A stretch of DNA of 22,571 nucleotides from NCBI GenBank assembly GCA_900538475.1, contig UPYT01000032.1:1-22571 (forward strand). Reading direction: 5' to 3'. The first letter of the stretch is position 1; every line of letters starts with the position of its first letter. The stretch is from an uncultured Clostridium sp. Lineage in GTDB: Bacteria > Bacillota > Clostridia > Lachnospirales > Lachnospiraceae. The position numbers and the translations under genes were made by a program. The notes under the pieces were generated by a model, which ran no database searches, was not told the DNA's origin, and worked only from the letters and a program-made list of their open reading frames with translations. Shown one piece after another: positions 1 to 8,090 of the stretch.

Positions 1-1
1 G

Positions 2-232
2 TTACGAGGTCTGGGAAGCAGGAAGCCCATTGGCTTTAGACAATGGGTAGTTCACAGATACAGTGCAATGGGAGGTAATCGTGTCAGCCTCAATATTACA
101 TTGTTCCAGAACGGTAATGGTCCGGTAAAACTCTCCGCAATTACATCCGGCGGAAGTCAGGCGATGTTATTTAAAATCAATACCTTTGGAGAATCAGCAT
201 TTCTGGATCGTCTGAGAGAAATTTTAGATTAA
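2..232 (+). CDS. C-terminal part of small unknown protein (DUF6054-like)
   Basis: The frame is open from base 2 to a TAA at 230-232 and gives the last 76 residues of a protein whose start lies before the window. It reads as real coding sequence, ending in ...GESAFLDRLREILD. A stretch with RYSAMGGNRVSLNITLF and SAITSGGSQAMLFKINTFGE resembles, from memory, the small Firmicute family DUF6054, whose function is unknown. There is no membrane segment or catalytic motif in the visible part. It ends 16 bases before the next start, so the two genes are probably cotranscribed. The family assignment is recall, not a search. Confidence 0.6.
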   Translation, partial: LRGLGSRKPIGFRQWVVHRYSAMGGNRVSLNITLFQNGNGPVKLSAITSGGSQAMLFKINTFGESAFLDRLREILD

Positions 233-248
233 GAATAAGGAGGATTCT

Positions 249-629
249 ATGATTCTGTTTCATTTGCTTGAAATAATATTCCCTCTCATATTTTTATTAG
301 TTTTGGGAATGTTTATATTTATGTTTGCAAGGGGAATACATACCTGGCATAACAATAATCATTCACCACGCTTAACCGTACCAGCAAAAATCGTTTCCAA
401 ACGTCAGAGTACGATGCATCACAGCCACCCAAATGCTGGCGATATATCAGGAGCACATGGGTACCACAGTACATCAAGTACCACCTATTTTATCACGTTT
501 CAGGTTGAAAGTGGTGACAGAATGGAATTATCAGTGTCTGGAACGGAGTATGGCATGCTTGCAGAGGGTGATGAGGGCAGACTGACCTTTCAGGGAACCA
601 GATATCTTGCATTTGATAGAAATATTTAA
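249..629 (+). CDS. DUF2500 family membrane-anchored protein
   Basis: A 126-residue protein with one strongly hydrophobic N-terminal segment (about residues 4-27) followed by a soluble part. The soluble part has the pattern seen in DUF2500: a beta strand with VPAKIVSKRQ, a His/Ser-rich linker (HHSHPNAGD), then YFITFQVESGDRMELSVSGTEY and a closing GDEGRLTFQGTRYLAFDR. It probably sits in the cytoplasmic membrane with a small beta domain outside or inside; the function of the family is unknown. AAGGAGG at 237-243 with 5 bases of spacing fixes the ATG. It follows the unknown gene upstream by 16 bases. Confidence 0.75.
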   Translation: MILFHLLEIIFPLIFLLVLGMFIFMFARGIHTWHNNNHSPRLTVPAKIVSKRQSTMHHSHPNAGDISGAHGYHSTSSTTYFITFQVESGDRMELSVSGTEYGMLAEGDEGRLTFQGTRYLAFDRNI

Positions 630-631
630 TA

Positions 632-660
632 TTGACTTCCCTTCTGATTTTCCGTATTAT
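632..660 (+). promoter_or_regulatory. Sigma-A promoter of the Nudix / nicotinamidase operon
   Basis: TTGACT at 632-637 and TATTAT at 655-660 are separated by exactly 17 bases, placing the start of transcription near 667, about 70 bases before the Nudix gene. The match is close to consensus. Confidence 0.7.
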
Positions 661-665
661 GAAAA

Positions 666-715
666 TACAAAATCCTTGTAAAATATACAAAGAAAAATAC
701 ATAAAATATTTTGTA
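666..715. promoter_or_regulatory. Phased TACAA/TTGTA array, candidate operator
   Basis: Just after the -10 box the sequence holds TACAA (666-670), TTGTA (676-680) and TACAA (686-690), each separated by exactly 5 bases, with a further TTGTA at 711-715. Alternating half-sites every 10 bp place successive inverted repeats on one face of the helix. The position, overlapping the start of transcription, suits a repressor. The first gene of the operon encodes an NrtR-like DNA-binding Nudix protein and is the obvious candidate; that link is inference. Confidence 0.4.
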
Positions 716-737
716 AGAAGAACTATTGGAGAACATC

Positions 738-1478
738 ATGACAGAAGAAGAATATTTAAAAACTTACAATCCGAATAAGTATGAAAAGCCTTCTGTTACA
801 ACCGACATTCTGATTTTTACGGTCAATGAAAATCACGAATTGGAGCTTTTGTTAATTAAACGGGGAGGGCATCCATACAAAGGAAAATGGGCGATTCCCG
901 GGGGATTTGTCAATATGACAGAATCCCTTGATGACGGAGCAAAAAGAGAGTTAAAAGAAGAAACCGGGCTGAGCGGAGACTACCATCTGGAACAGCTTTA
1001 TACATTCGGAGGCGTTAACCGGGACCCAAGAATGCGCGTAATTTCTGTTGCTTACATGGCACTGATTCCTAAGGCAGCTCTCTTACCGCGGGCTGGAGAT
1101 GATGCAGCAGAAGCCATGTTTTTTCGGGTAAGCATCAATGACCGGGAGCTTCAGCTTGTGGGAGAAAACAAAACGCTGCTGACTGCCAAAGATTTGGCCT
1201 TTGACCATGAAGAAATCATCTGTACTGCATGGAAACGTCTTGCTGGAAAACTAGACTATACTGATCTTGCTTTTGAGTTCTTGAACAACAAAAATGATTT
1301 TACCCTTGGAGAGCTGCGTGGAATCTATGAATGCATCAAAGGACAAACTATAGATGCAGGAAACTTTGCAAAAATGTTTAAAAGCAAATACTTAAATACT
1401 GGAATCGTATCTGTTATCACAGAAGAAAAAGAGAGTTCTTCAAAAACAGCCCCAAAGCACTATCATTATACAAGATAA
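738..1478 (+). CDS. Nudix hydrolase with NrtR-like winged-helix domain
   Basis: A 246-residue protein in two parts. Residues about 20-150 form a Nudix domain with a complete box (GX5EX7REUXEEXGU) at residues 56-78: G, five residues, E, seven residues, then RELKEETGL. Residues about 160-235 (DLAFEFLNNKNDFTLGELRG... FAKMFKSKYL) match the C-terminal winged-helix of NrtR-type regulators. In that family the Nudix part binds or cleaves ADP-ribose-type ligands and the C-terminal domain binds operators of NAD genes. The intact box means it may also be an active ADP-ribose pyrophosphatase. The ATG at 738 is preferred over a TTG at 726 because GGAG at 728-731 is correctly spaced for it. The next gene, nicotinamidase-like, supports an NAD role. 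Confidence 0.82.
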   Translation: MTEEEYLKTYNPNKYEKPSVTTDILIFTVNENHELELLLIKRGGHPYKGKWAIPGGFVNMTESLDDGAKRELKEETGLSGDYHLEQLYTFGGVNRDPRMRVISVAYMALIPKAALLPRAGDDAAEAMFFRVSINDRELQLVGENKTLLTAKDLAFDHEEIICTAWKRLAGKLDYTDLAFEFLNNKNDFTLGELRGIYECIKGQTIDAGNFAKMFKSKYLNTGIVSVITEEKESSSKTAPKHYHYTR

Positions 1479-1493
1479 GAGGAGGAACATGTT

Positions 1494-2024
1494 ATGTCAA
1501 GAAAGTATCTCATTGTTGTGGATATGCAGGAAGATTTCGTGTATGGATCACTTGGAAGTCCAGAAGCCCGCGAGATTGTTCCGGCAGTTGTAGAAATGGT
1601 AAAAGGCTTTGGCGGAACGGTACTGTTTACAAAAGATACACACCAGAATAATTATCTGGATACGCAGGAAGGAAAGTTTCTGCCCGTACCACACTGTATC
1701 AATTTAACAGAAGGATGGGAACTCATTGAACCACTAAAAATCATACAGCAGGAGAAGCAATATCCAGTATATGTCAAAGGTACGTTTGGATGCACCAGCC
1801 TGGCCATGGATTTACAGGCAGAGCATAGCAAGCAGGAGATTGAATCCATTGAGTTAATCGGAGTTTGTACGGATATCTGTGTGGTATCCAATGCGCTGCT
1901 GTTAAAAGCATATCTGCCGGAGGTGCCTATCATCGTACACACAGGCTGCTGCGCAGGAGTTACCCCTCAAAAACACGAAGCAGCTTTAGAAACCATGAGA
2001 AGCTGTCAAATCACGGTCAAATAG
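1494..2024 (+). CDS. Nicotinamidase-like cysteine hydrolase (isochorismatase fold)
   Basis: A 176-residue isochorismatase-superfamily amidohydrolase. The catalytic triad is readable: D10 (VVDMQEDF), K95 (VYVKGTFG) and nucleophile C129 (GVCTDICVVSNA). The metal-binding pattern of nicotinamidases is also present: D48 and H50 in TKDTH, and H67 in PVPHCIN. PncA enzymes deamidate nicotinamide to nicotinic acid for NAD salvage. Pairing with an NrtR-like Nudix protein 15 bases upstream favours that substrate over isochorismate. The ATG at 1494 has GGAGG at 1481-1485 at 8 bases. It is slightly shorter than typical PncA. Another cysteine hydrolase specificity cannot be ruled out from sequence alone. 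Confidence 0.8.
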   Translation: MSRKYLIVVDMQEDFVYGSLGSPEAREIVPAVVEMVKGFGGTVLFTKDTHQNNYLDTQEGKFLPVPHCINLTEGWELIEPLKIIQQEKQYPVYVKGTFGCTSLAMDLQAEHSKQEIESIELIGVCTDICVVSNALLLKAYLPEVPIIVHTGCCAGVTPQKHEAALETMRSCQITVK

Positions 2025-2092
2025 GAAAACGGAGTTTACGAAAAAGCTTTGAAAGAACAGACTGAAACTTTATAACAGGAGGATATTTTACG

Positions 2093-2653
2093 ATGAGAAA
2101 GAATTTTGGAGCAAAACCATGGACTTATCCGCAGCCGGTATTGATGATTGCAGCCTATGGAGAGGATGGTACACCAAATGTGATGAATGCCGCCTGGGGA
2201 GGAATCAGCGACGACACACAGATCTCCATCTGTGTCAGCGCAGAACACAAAACCACAAAAAATATTCTGTCCAGAAAGGCCTTTACGGTCAGCATGGCAG
2301 AGGCTTCCTATGTAAAGGAATGTGACTATGTGGGAATTGTGTCTGGAAACGATGTGCCGGATAAATTCCAAAAAGTCGGCTTTCATGCAGAACCGTCTGA
2401 GTTTGTAGATGCTCCCATGATTAAGGAACTTCACATGGCGCTGGAATGTAAACTGGTAAGCTACGATCCGGAAACCTGCAGGTTAGTGGGAGAAATCATC
2501 AATGTCAGTGCAGACGAGAGTATCATCGGAGAGGACGGAAAGATTGATCCGGAACGGCTGCAGCCCATCATCTTTGATCCGGTACACAATAAATATCGGG
2601 TCATCGGGGAAGTGGCAGGAAATGCATTCCGAGATGGATTAGCGCTGAAATAG
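2093..2653 (+). CDS. Flavin reductase family protein (FMN-binding)
   Basis: A 186-residue protein of the flavin reductase-like FMN-binding split-barrel family (DIM6/NTAB type). Typical features are PQPVLMIAAYGEDGTPNVMNAAWGG near the N terminus, the strand ISICVSAEHKTTKNIL, then FTVSMAE and KECDYVGIVSGNDVPDKF, and the late strand CRLVGEIINVSADE. Members bind FMN and use NAD(P)H to reduce flavin or related cofactors in the cytoplasm; the physiological partner here is unknown. CAGGAGG at 2076-2082 sets the ATG. It is third in the operon after the nicotinamidase-like gene (68-base gap), so a link to nicotinamide-nucleotide redox balance is plausible but inferred. Two terminators follow. Confidence 0.85.
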   Translation: MRKNFGAKPWTYPQPVLMIAAYGEDGTPNVMNAAWGGISDDTQISICVSAEHKTTKNILSRKAFTVSMAEASYVKECDYVGIVSGNDVPDKFQKVGFHAEPSEFVDAPMIKELHMALECKLVSYDPETCRLVGEIINVSADESIIGEDGKIDPERLQPIIFDPVHNKYRVIGEVAGNAFRDGLALK

Positions 2654-2689
2654 CGAGAGCACAATTTATAAAATAATTGTTTTAATTTC

Positions 2690-2731
2690 AAATGGCTGAG
2701 AGCAGGCGATTCTGCTTTCAGCCATTTTTTT
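2690..2731 (+). terminator. Intrinsic terminator of the NAD-related operon
   Basis: A 15-bp stem (2691-2705 with 2712-2726, one G-U pair) with a 6-base loop runs straight into seven T residues at 2725-2731. It lies 37 bases after the flavin reductase stop codon. Confidence 0.9.
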
Positions 2732-2759
2732 GTTCCAGAAGCGCCCCGCCGCAGGTGGA

Positions 2760-2785
2760 GAAGCTTGCAAGCGAGCTTCTTTTTT
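2760..2785 (+). terminator. Second, back-up intrinsic terminator
   Basis: GAAGCTTG (2760-2767) pairs with CGAGCTTC (2772-2779) around a 4-base loop, followed by T residues to 2785. It lies about 30 bases beyond the first terminator. Confidence 0.65.
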
Positions 2786-2852
2786 ATACCATAGCAATAA
2801 GAATGCTAACAACCTAGAATTTTTACTTTGCAGAAAAAAGGCTTACAGAGGT

Positions 2853-2881
2853 TTAACATTCCGTTAACAGAAGTATGGTAT
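2853..2881 (+). promoter_or_regulatory. Possible promoter of the ABC importer operon
   Basis: TTAACA (2853-2858) and TGGTAT (2876-2881) are 17 bases apart; TATGGT at 2874 with TTTAAC at 2852 is an alternative reading. The -35 region lies inside a perfect inverted repeat, TTAAC-5-GTTAA (2853-2867), which could be an operator. A stray TATACT at 2902-2907 has no matching -35. The match is weak and the call tentative. Confidence 0.35.
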
Positions 2882-2941
2882 CAAAAAATAAAAAAGAGTC
2901 GTATACTGAAGAACGTGATGGAAAGAGAGGAATAAGAAACT

Positions 2942-3832
2942 ATGAAAAATACGATTTATGTGAATCCTGGAAAGAAGAAAAGAATTTCGATTCTTCCCTA
3001 TATTCTGATTCTTCCGGCTATGGCTCTGTTTATGATCTTTAACTTTTATCCGTTTTTAAAGGCAATTCTGTTATCCTTTTCAATGACTAACAAACAAGGA
3101 GAGGTGACACAGTGGGTAGGACTGGCCAACTGGGTACGGGTTTTGACAAAAGACTCCTTTTGGGATGTCATTTGGATCACTCTGAAAATGGCAGGGATCA
3201 ATCTGGTATTTACTTTTGCGATTGCATTGATCTTTGCCTTGCTTGCCACCAAAAAGGTTCGGTTTTCCAAATGGTATCAGACAATGTATGCACTTCCCAT
3301 GGCTATCGCATCCTCACCGGCTGCTGCAATTTTTTTGTTTATTTTCCGGCAGAAAAATGGATTACTCAATAATTTGCTTGGAACTTCCATCAGCTGGACG
3401 ACAAAGCTTCCTTATGCGTTTTGGGCTGTGTGTTCCATGACGATCTGGATGCATGTGGGTATTAGTTTTATCTTTCTGTTAGTTGGTTTCCGCAATGTGC
3501 CTGAGGAGGTACTGGAAAGTGCCTGGCTGGATGGCGCTGGTCCCTTGGCCCGAATTCGCCACATCCTGATTCCTATGGCTTCTCCTCAGCTGTTTTTTGT
3601 TCTTTTTCTGAATATTTCCAGTTCCTTCCGAAGTTTTGCCCAGATCCGCCTGCTAACGGGAGGCGGGCCAGCTAATGGAACGAAGAATCTGATTTATTAT
3701 ATCTATGAAAATGCCATGATCAACGGACGGTTTGAGACGGCATGTGTCCAGGCAGTAGTTCTGTTTATTCTGATCTTCAGTATAACGCAGATTCAATTTG
3801 CACTGGAGAAAAGGATGGTACATTATCAATGA
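2942..3832 (+). CDS. ABC sugar/glycerophosphodiester-type permease (UgpA/MalF family)
   Basis: A 296-residue inner-membrane permease of the carbohydrate-uptake-1 ABC family with about six hydrophobic segments (the first at residues 17-36). The EAA loop that docks the ATPase is at about residues 191-211: ESAWLDGAGPLARIRHILIP. Length and order fit UgpA-like subunits. AGAGAGG at 2924-2930 precedes the ATG. The gene starts the operon and overlaps the second permease by the 4-base ATGA. No ATPase gene is present, as is common in Firmicutes, where a shared MsmX-type ATPase energises several importers. Substrate is not readable from the permease. Confidence 0.9.
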   Translation: MKNTIYVNPGKKKRISILPYILILPAMALFMIFNFYPFLKAILLSFSMTNKQGEVTQWVGLANWVRVLTKDSFWDVIWITLKMAGINLVFTFAIALIFALLATKKVRFSKWYQTMYALPMAIASSPAAAIFLFIFRQKNGLLNNLLGTSISWTTKLPYAFWAVCSMTIWMHVGISFIFLLVGFRNVPEEVLESAWLDGAGPLARIRHILIPMASPQLFFVLFLNISSSFRSFAQIRLLTGGGPANGTKNLIYYIYENAMINGRFETACVQAVVLFILIFSITQIQFALEKRMVHYQ

Positions 3833-4701
3833 ATATGGCAAGAAAAAAACTAATAAAAGAAGCCCTGGCATTCGGGTTTCGTGTAGCCCTTGGAATTATC
3901 TTTATTTCCCCTTTGATCCTTGGTGTTTTGTTTTCCCTGCAGAGTGAATTGGAACTGGGAACGTATCCATTAAAGCTTTTTACGGCTCATCCCACGCTGC
4001 AGAATTATCAACAGGTATTTCAAAAGGTTCCCATGTTTACATATCTGAAGAATACCGGAATTGTCTGTCTTATCTGCATTCTGGCGCAGATAATCATTTC
4101 CTGCCTGACAGCTTACGGATTTGTATTTTTTCGCTTTCCTGGAAAAAATCTTCTGTTTACATTAGTGCTGATGACAACCATGATTCCCGGTGAAGTAGTT
4201 GTCATCACCAATTACATGACAATCCAAAAATTGGATCTGATCAACACTTATGCGGGACTGGTGCTTCCGTCACTGACCTCCGGTACTTCGATCTTTCTTA
4301 TGCGGCAGTATTTTTTGACACTGCCCAAAGATTTCCGGGACGCGGCACGACTGGACGGATGCGGGGATCTGGGATTTTTGTTTCATATCGTATTTCCTCT
4401 TTCAATTCCTACGATCTCCTCTCTGGCTATTTATCAGTTCGTTCTGATCTACAATCAGTTTTTCTGGCCGCTTCTAGTGACTAATACAGACAGAATGAGG
4501 ACTATTCAGATCGGTATTTCCCTTCTGGTTACAGGAGATATTGTAAATTATGGCCATATTCTGGCCGGAGCAGTAATTGCGATTCTGCCCTCCGCATTGA
4601 TCTATATCATTGGACAGGATTACATGATTAAGGGAATGACAGCTGGCGGTGTTAAGGGCCGATTCCATAGAACAAAAGAAATTTTGAAAAGAGAGGTATA
4701 A
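3829..4701 (+). CDS. ABC permease (UgpE/MalG family)
   Basis: A 290-residue second permease of the same importer, with about six membrane segments and an EAA loop DAARLDGCGDLGFLFHIVFP in the C-terminal half. The start is the ATG at 3829, which overlaps the TGA of the upstream permease (ATGA, 3829-3832) and indicates translational coupling; AAGGATGG at 3810-3817 is the likely binding site. An upstream in-frame start at 3742 would overlap the first permease by 90 bases and has no support. It pairs with the UgpA-like protein to form the transmembrane channel for the lipoprotein-delivered substrate. Confidence 0.9.
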   Translation: MNMARKKLIKEALAFGFRVALGIIFISPLILGVLFSLQSELELGTYPLKLFTAHPTLQNYQQVFQKVPMFTYLKNTGIVCLICILAQIIISCLTAYGFVFFRFPGKNLLFTLVLMTTMIPGEVVVITNYMTIQKLDLINTYAGLVLPSLTSGTSIFLMRQYFLTLPKDFRDAARLDGCGDLGFLFHIVFPLSIPTISSLAIYQFVLIYNQFFWPLLVTNTDRMRTIQIGISLLVTGDIVNYGHILAGAVIAILPSALIYIIGQDYMIKGMTAGGVKGRFHRTKEILKREV

Positions 4702-4705
4702 AGGA

Positions 4706-6160
4706 ATGAAACGCTATGATGCAGCAAGACGAAGCATGGCTCTGGGAATGGCAGTCATGATGGGAGTGGGAGGAATCACTGGTTGTGGACAAAAGGAGAC
4801 CAAACCGGCAGCAGAGACTACAAAAGAAGTGACCGAAGTCTCGGAACAGACAGCTGCGGAGACAAAGACCGAAGCGCCTGAGCAGGCTGCTCCCGAGGAG
4901 GTTGTGTGGTGGACGTATTTTGGTGACGCCAACATTGGATATCTTCAGACAGTAATCGACAGCTTTAATGAAAGCCAGTCAGAATACCATGTGACGATTG
5001 AATATCAGGGAAAGCAGGATGAAATGAATGCGAAGATCCAGTCTACCGCTCAGAAGGATCTTCCGGCTCTGTTTTCCGGCGCTGTGGAAAATGTAGCTAT
5101 GTACGCAGAAGCAGATTACTGCAAACCCATTCAGGAATATCTGGATGCAGATACAGAAGGCTGGCCGGAGCTGGATCACACCTGGGATGCTATTCGCGGC
5201 GCTTACTGTGATACCCAGGGTAACCAGGTGGGCTATCCCATCGGTTACAGCTATCCCGGAATTTATTATAATGCCGATATGTTCCATGAAGCAGGTATTG
5301 ATCCGGCAGAAGTAAACAGCTTTCAGGATCTTTATGATGCATCCAAAAAGCTGGTAGACGGAGGATTTACTACCTATGGAATCGGCTTTCATCCCGATGG
5401 ATTTTATTTCAATGCAGCATTGGGACGAGAAGGCATCAAGGCATATAACAATGATAACGGTCTTAATGGAGAGCGGATTACCCAGTGCCTGTACGAAACA
5501 GATGAAGCCGTTTACAATGCCGTATATTCCATGTTAGAGGTGTATCAGAAGCTTCATGCGGAAGAACTTTGCGTTCCTTACGGTTCTGATTATCAGGCAG
5601 AAATCATTCCTCAGATTGCATCTGGCGACTGTGCAATGATGATGGGTGTAGTTTCCATGACTACAAAGGTACTGGATTCCGTAAACGGAGCTTTTGAGGT
5701 TGGTATTCTTCCTATGGTATCTGCGACAGAGGAAGGGAAATGCACAGGTGAGCCGGCCGGCGGTACCGGAACCTTTATTGGAAACAATGGAAATGAGAAG
5801 CAGATGCAGGGAGCATATGAGTTTATTAAATATGCAAGTACCGGTGAATCAGCTGCACACTTTGCAGTAAAGACAGGATATCTTGCACCAAACCAGGAGG
5901 CCTATGACAGCGAAACCTATCAGACTTATGTAAAAGAAACCTTCCCGGCTGTTGCTTCTGTGTATGATTCTCTCGCAAAATCCGATGATTCTGCATTGAA
6001 TCCCTATATTCCGATTTCCAATGAGATGAAAGCTGCAAATAAGTTTGCCATTGAAACTGCAGCTGCTGACAGCAAAGCAGATCTGAAGCAGGTAATTCAT
6101 ACAGCAGCGGAATCCATTCAGGAAGCTATTGACCTATATAACCAGTCTAATCCGGAATAG
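4706..6160 (+). CDS. Extracellular solute-binding lipoprotein (UgpB-like, family 1)
   Basis: A 484-residue lipoprotein. The N terminus has RR, a hydrophobic core and a lipobox ITGC with C27 as the lipidated residue, followed by a Thr/Glu/Ala-rich linker to about residue 70. The mature domain begins VVWWTYFGDANIGYLQTVIDSFN and has the family 1 core, including GYSYPGIYYNADMFHEAGIDP and a late GGTGTFIGNN. The layout resembles UgpB, which captures glycerol-3-phosphate and glycerophosphodiesters, but sugar-binding relatives share it. It lies 4 bases after the permease and 11 bases before a phosphodiesterase gene, which makes a phosphorylated ligand attractive. That substrate is inference. Confidence 0.88.
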   Translation: MKRYDAARRSMALGMAVMMGVGGITGCGQKETKPAAETTKEVTEVSEQTAAETKTEAPEQAAPEEVVWWTYFGDANIGYLQTVIDSFNESQSEYHVTIEYQGKQDEMNAKIQSTAQKDLPALFSGAVENVAMYAEADYCKPIQEYLDADTEGWPELDHTWDAIRGAYCDTQGNQVGYPIGYSYPGIYYNADMFHEAGIDPAEVNSFQDLYDASKKLVDGGFTTYGIGFHPDGFYFNAALGREGIKAYNNDNGLNGERITQCLYETDEAVYNAVYSMLEVYQKLHAEELCVPYGSDYQAEIIPQIASGDCAMMMGVVSMTTKVLDSVNGAFEVGILPMVSATEEGKCTGEPAGGTGTFIGNNGNEKQMQGAYEFIKYASTGESAAHFAVKTGYLAPNQEAYDSETYQTYVKETFPAVASVYDSLAKSDDSALNPYIPISNEMKAANKFAIETAAADSKADLKQVIHTAAESIQEAIDLYNQSNPE

Positions 6161-6171
6161 GGGGTTTGAAA

Positions 6172-7494
6172 ATGAATAAAAAACGGCTTCTTGTATGTTC
6201 TGTAGATGCTATGGTCTGTGAGGATCTGGAGCTTTTAAAAGAGCTGCCGAATTTTCGGAAATATCTGGCAGGAGGCTGTGAAGTAACGGAGGGGATGCGT
6301 TCTGTATACCCCTCCGTTACTTATCCAGCCCATGTTTCGATGATTACTGGCTGTTATCCGGGAACTCACGGTTTGACCAGTAATTTTCGATTTTCCGTGA
6401 AACCAAAAGAGCAGAACTGGCTCTGGCATGGCGGATATCAGGTAGAGGATCTGTTTGCTGCAGCAAAAAAGGCCAGTTATACAACTGCTGCCATTTCCTG
6501 GCCGGCAACAGCGGGAAATCCTAATGTGGACTGGCTGATGGCAGAGTATTGGATGCCAAAGCCGGGGGACACTCTGCGAAGCAGCTTTTCGGATGCCGGA
6601 TCTTCTGAGGAAATGCTGAAAATCATTGAAGCAAATCAGTGTTATCTTCCGGAAGGGTGGCAGCAGGGCGGCAAAGCGGCTTTTATGCAGTGGCCGGTAA
6701 TTGATGATTTTAATATCCATGTAGCCTGCGATGTCCTGAGAGAGAAAAAACCAGATGTGTGCTTTGTCCATACAGGGACATTTGATACATATCGCCATCG
6801 CTATGGCCTGTTTGGTCCGTGGATGAAAGAGGCAGTGTACCGTCTGGATGGATATCTTGGCGCTTTGATGGAAGCCTGCCGTGCCGGCGGTTTTCTGGAA
6901 CAGGTAAATCTGGTGCTGGTCAGTGATCATGGACAGCGGAGCATCAGCCGAAACTTGAATTTGAATGTGCTGTTTGCAGATCAGGGATGGATTCAGACGG
7001 GAGCGGAAGGGGAAATCCTGGATTGGCAGGCTGTCAGCTTTTCTAATGCCATGTCGTCTCTCATTTATCTGCGCTGTCCGGAAGATGAGCAGCTGCGGCA
7101 ACAGGTTTATTCTCATCTGCTGCAATGGCAGGAGGAAGGCATCTACGGGATCGGAACTGTGTTTACTGCCAAAGAAGCGTGGGAACAGCATCATCTGAAA
7201 GGAAACTTTTCTTTTGTGGTAGAAAGTGACGGCTATACATCTTTTGGAGATCGGGCAGTACGCCCATTGGTGCAAGCCTTCGATGATTCCGATTACCGAC
7301 TTGGCCGGGCGACTCACGGAGGTTTACCGGATTTCGGTCCCCAGCCGGTATTTGTGGCAAAGGGACCGGATTTTCAATGTTATCGCATGTTGCAACGACG
7401 CGACCTGATAGATGAGGCTCCTACCTATGCGCGTCTTTTGGGAATTACGCTAAAGCATTCAGAAGGAAAAGAAATGGAGGAATTTTTACGATGA
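6172..7494 (+). CDS. Alkaline-phosphatase-superfamily phosphodiesterase (NPP-like)
   Basis: A 440-residue enzyme of the nucleotide pyrophosphatase/phosphodiesterase branch of the alkaline phosphatase superfamily. The two-metal centre can be traced: D12 (CSVDAM), nucleophile T50 (PSVTYPAH), D205 and H209 (FDTYRH), D252 and H253 (VSDHGQR) and H382 (ATHGGLPDFGP). Such enzymes cleave phosphodiesters or phosphonates using zinc. There is no signal peptide, so it should act in the cytoplasm on imported substrate, unlike many relatives that are secreted. The ATG at 6172 is preferred over TTG at 6166 because AGGGGGT at 6159-6165 is correctly spaced. It overlaps the next gene by ATGA. Confidence 0.85.
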   Translation: MNKKRLLVCSVDAMVCEDLELLKELPNFRKYLAGGCEVTEGMRSVYPSVTYPAHVSMITGCYPGTHGLTSNFRFSVKPKEQNWLWHGGYQVEDLFAAAKKASYTTAAISWPATAGNPNVDWLMAEYWMPKPGDTLRSSFSDAGSSEEMLKIIEANQCYLPEGWQQGGKAAFMQWPVIDDFNIHVACDVLREKKPDVCFVHTGTFDTYRHRYGLFGPWMKEAVYRLDGYLGALMEACRAGGFLEQVNLVLVSDHGQRSISRNLNLNVLFADQGWIQTGAEGEILDWQAVSFSNAMSSLIYLRCPEDEQLRQQVYSHLLQWQEEGIYGIGTVFTAKEAWEQHHLKGNFSFVVESDGYTSFGDRAVRPLVQAFDDSDYRLGRATHGGLPDFGPQPVFVAKGPDFQCYRMLQRRDLIDEAPTYARLLGITLKHSEGKEMEEFLR

Positions 7495-8090
7495 AAATCT
7501 ATCTGGTTCGCCATGGAGAAACTGACTGGAACCGGGAAGAACGGATTCAGGGTCAGGCAGATCTTCCCCTGAACAATCAGGGCATGGAGCAGGCACAGAT
7601 TCTGTCCAAGCAACTGGCAGACGTTCCCTTTGAGGCAGTGTTTTGCTCTACGCTAAAGCGGGCAAGACAGACGGCCCGGATCATAAAAGGAGAGCGCCCG
7701 ATTCCAATGGCAGAGGATGCGCGGCTGATGGAAATCAGTTTCGGCCGCTATGAAGGAAGAAAAATTGAGGCTATCTTAAACACACCAGAAGATCCGATTT
7801 ATCATTTTTTCCAGGAGCCGGACCGGTATACACCGCCGGAGACAGCAGAATCCTTTCAGGATGTGGAAAAACGGGTAAAGGAGTTTTTTACACAGGTAAT
7901 TCTGCCTTTAGAAGGCCAATATGAGACAATTCTGATAGTAGCTCACGGTGCAGTCAACCGTTTGCTTGTCAATCCATTTCTGGGGATTTCCCTTCACAAA
8001 TTCTGGAGCTCTGCTATGGAAAATTGCTCCATGTTTATTCTGGAGATCGTAGATGGACAGCTCCACCTGGAGCGGGAGGTGCAGAAATGA
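7491..8090 (+). CDS. Histidine phosphatase family protein (phosphoglycerate-mutase-like)
   Basis: A 199-residue branch-1 histidine phosphatase. The N-terminal RHGE motif (R7, H8, G9, E10) provides the phosphorylated histidine; E81 in LMEISFGRYEG is the likely acid, and H152 in VAHGAVNR is the second catalytic histidine. CobC/GpmB-like relatives hydrolyse phosphomonoesters in the cytoplasm. The start overlaps the upstream stop (ATGA, 7491-7494), with GGAGG at 7475-7479. Following a phosphodiesterase, it could remove the monoester phosphate left after diester cleavage; this is inferred from order. Specific substrate is not readable. Confidence 0.88.
   Translation: MKIYLVRHGETDWNREERIQGQADLPLNNQGMEQAQILSKQLADVPFEAVFCSTLKRARQTARIIKGERPIPMAEDARLMEISFGRYEGRKIEAILNTPEDPIYHFFQEPDRYTPPETAESFQDVEKRVKEFFTQVILPLEGQYETILIVAHGAVNRLLVNPFLGISLHKFWSSAMENCSMFILEIVDGQLHLEREVQK

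Noticed and set aside
2902..2907. TATACT as -10 box of the importer operon
   Set aside because: No acceptable -35 hexamer 16-18 bases upstream.
3742..3828. Longer N terminus of the second permease
   Set aside because: It would overlap the first permease by 90 bases and has no ribosome site; the ATGA start at 3829 is standard for this gene pair.
6235..7317. 360-codon minus-strand ORF inside the phosphodiesterase gene
   Set aside because: Antisense shadow: the plus-strand frame has full catalytic motifs, a ribosome site and operon coupling, while this one has no recognisable domain and a composition rich in His, Cys and Ser.
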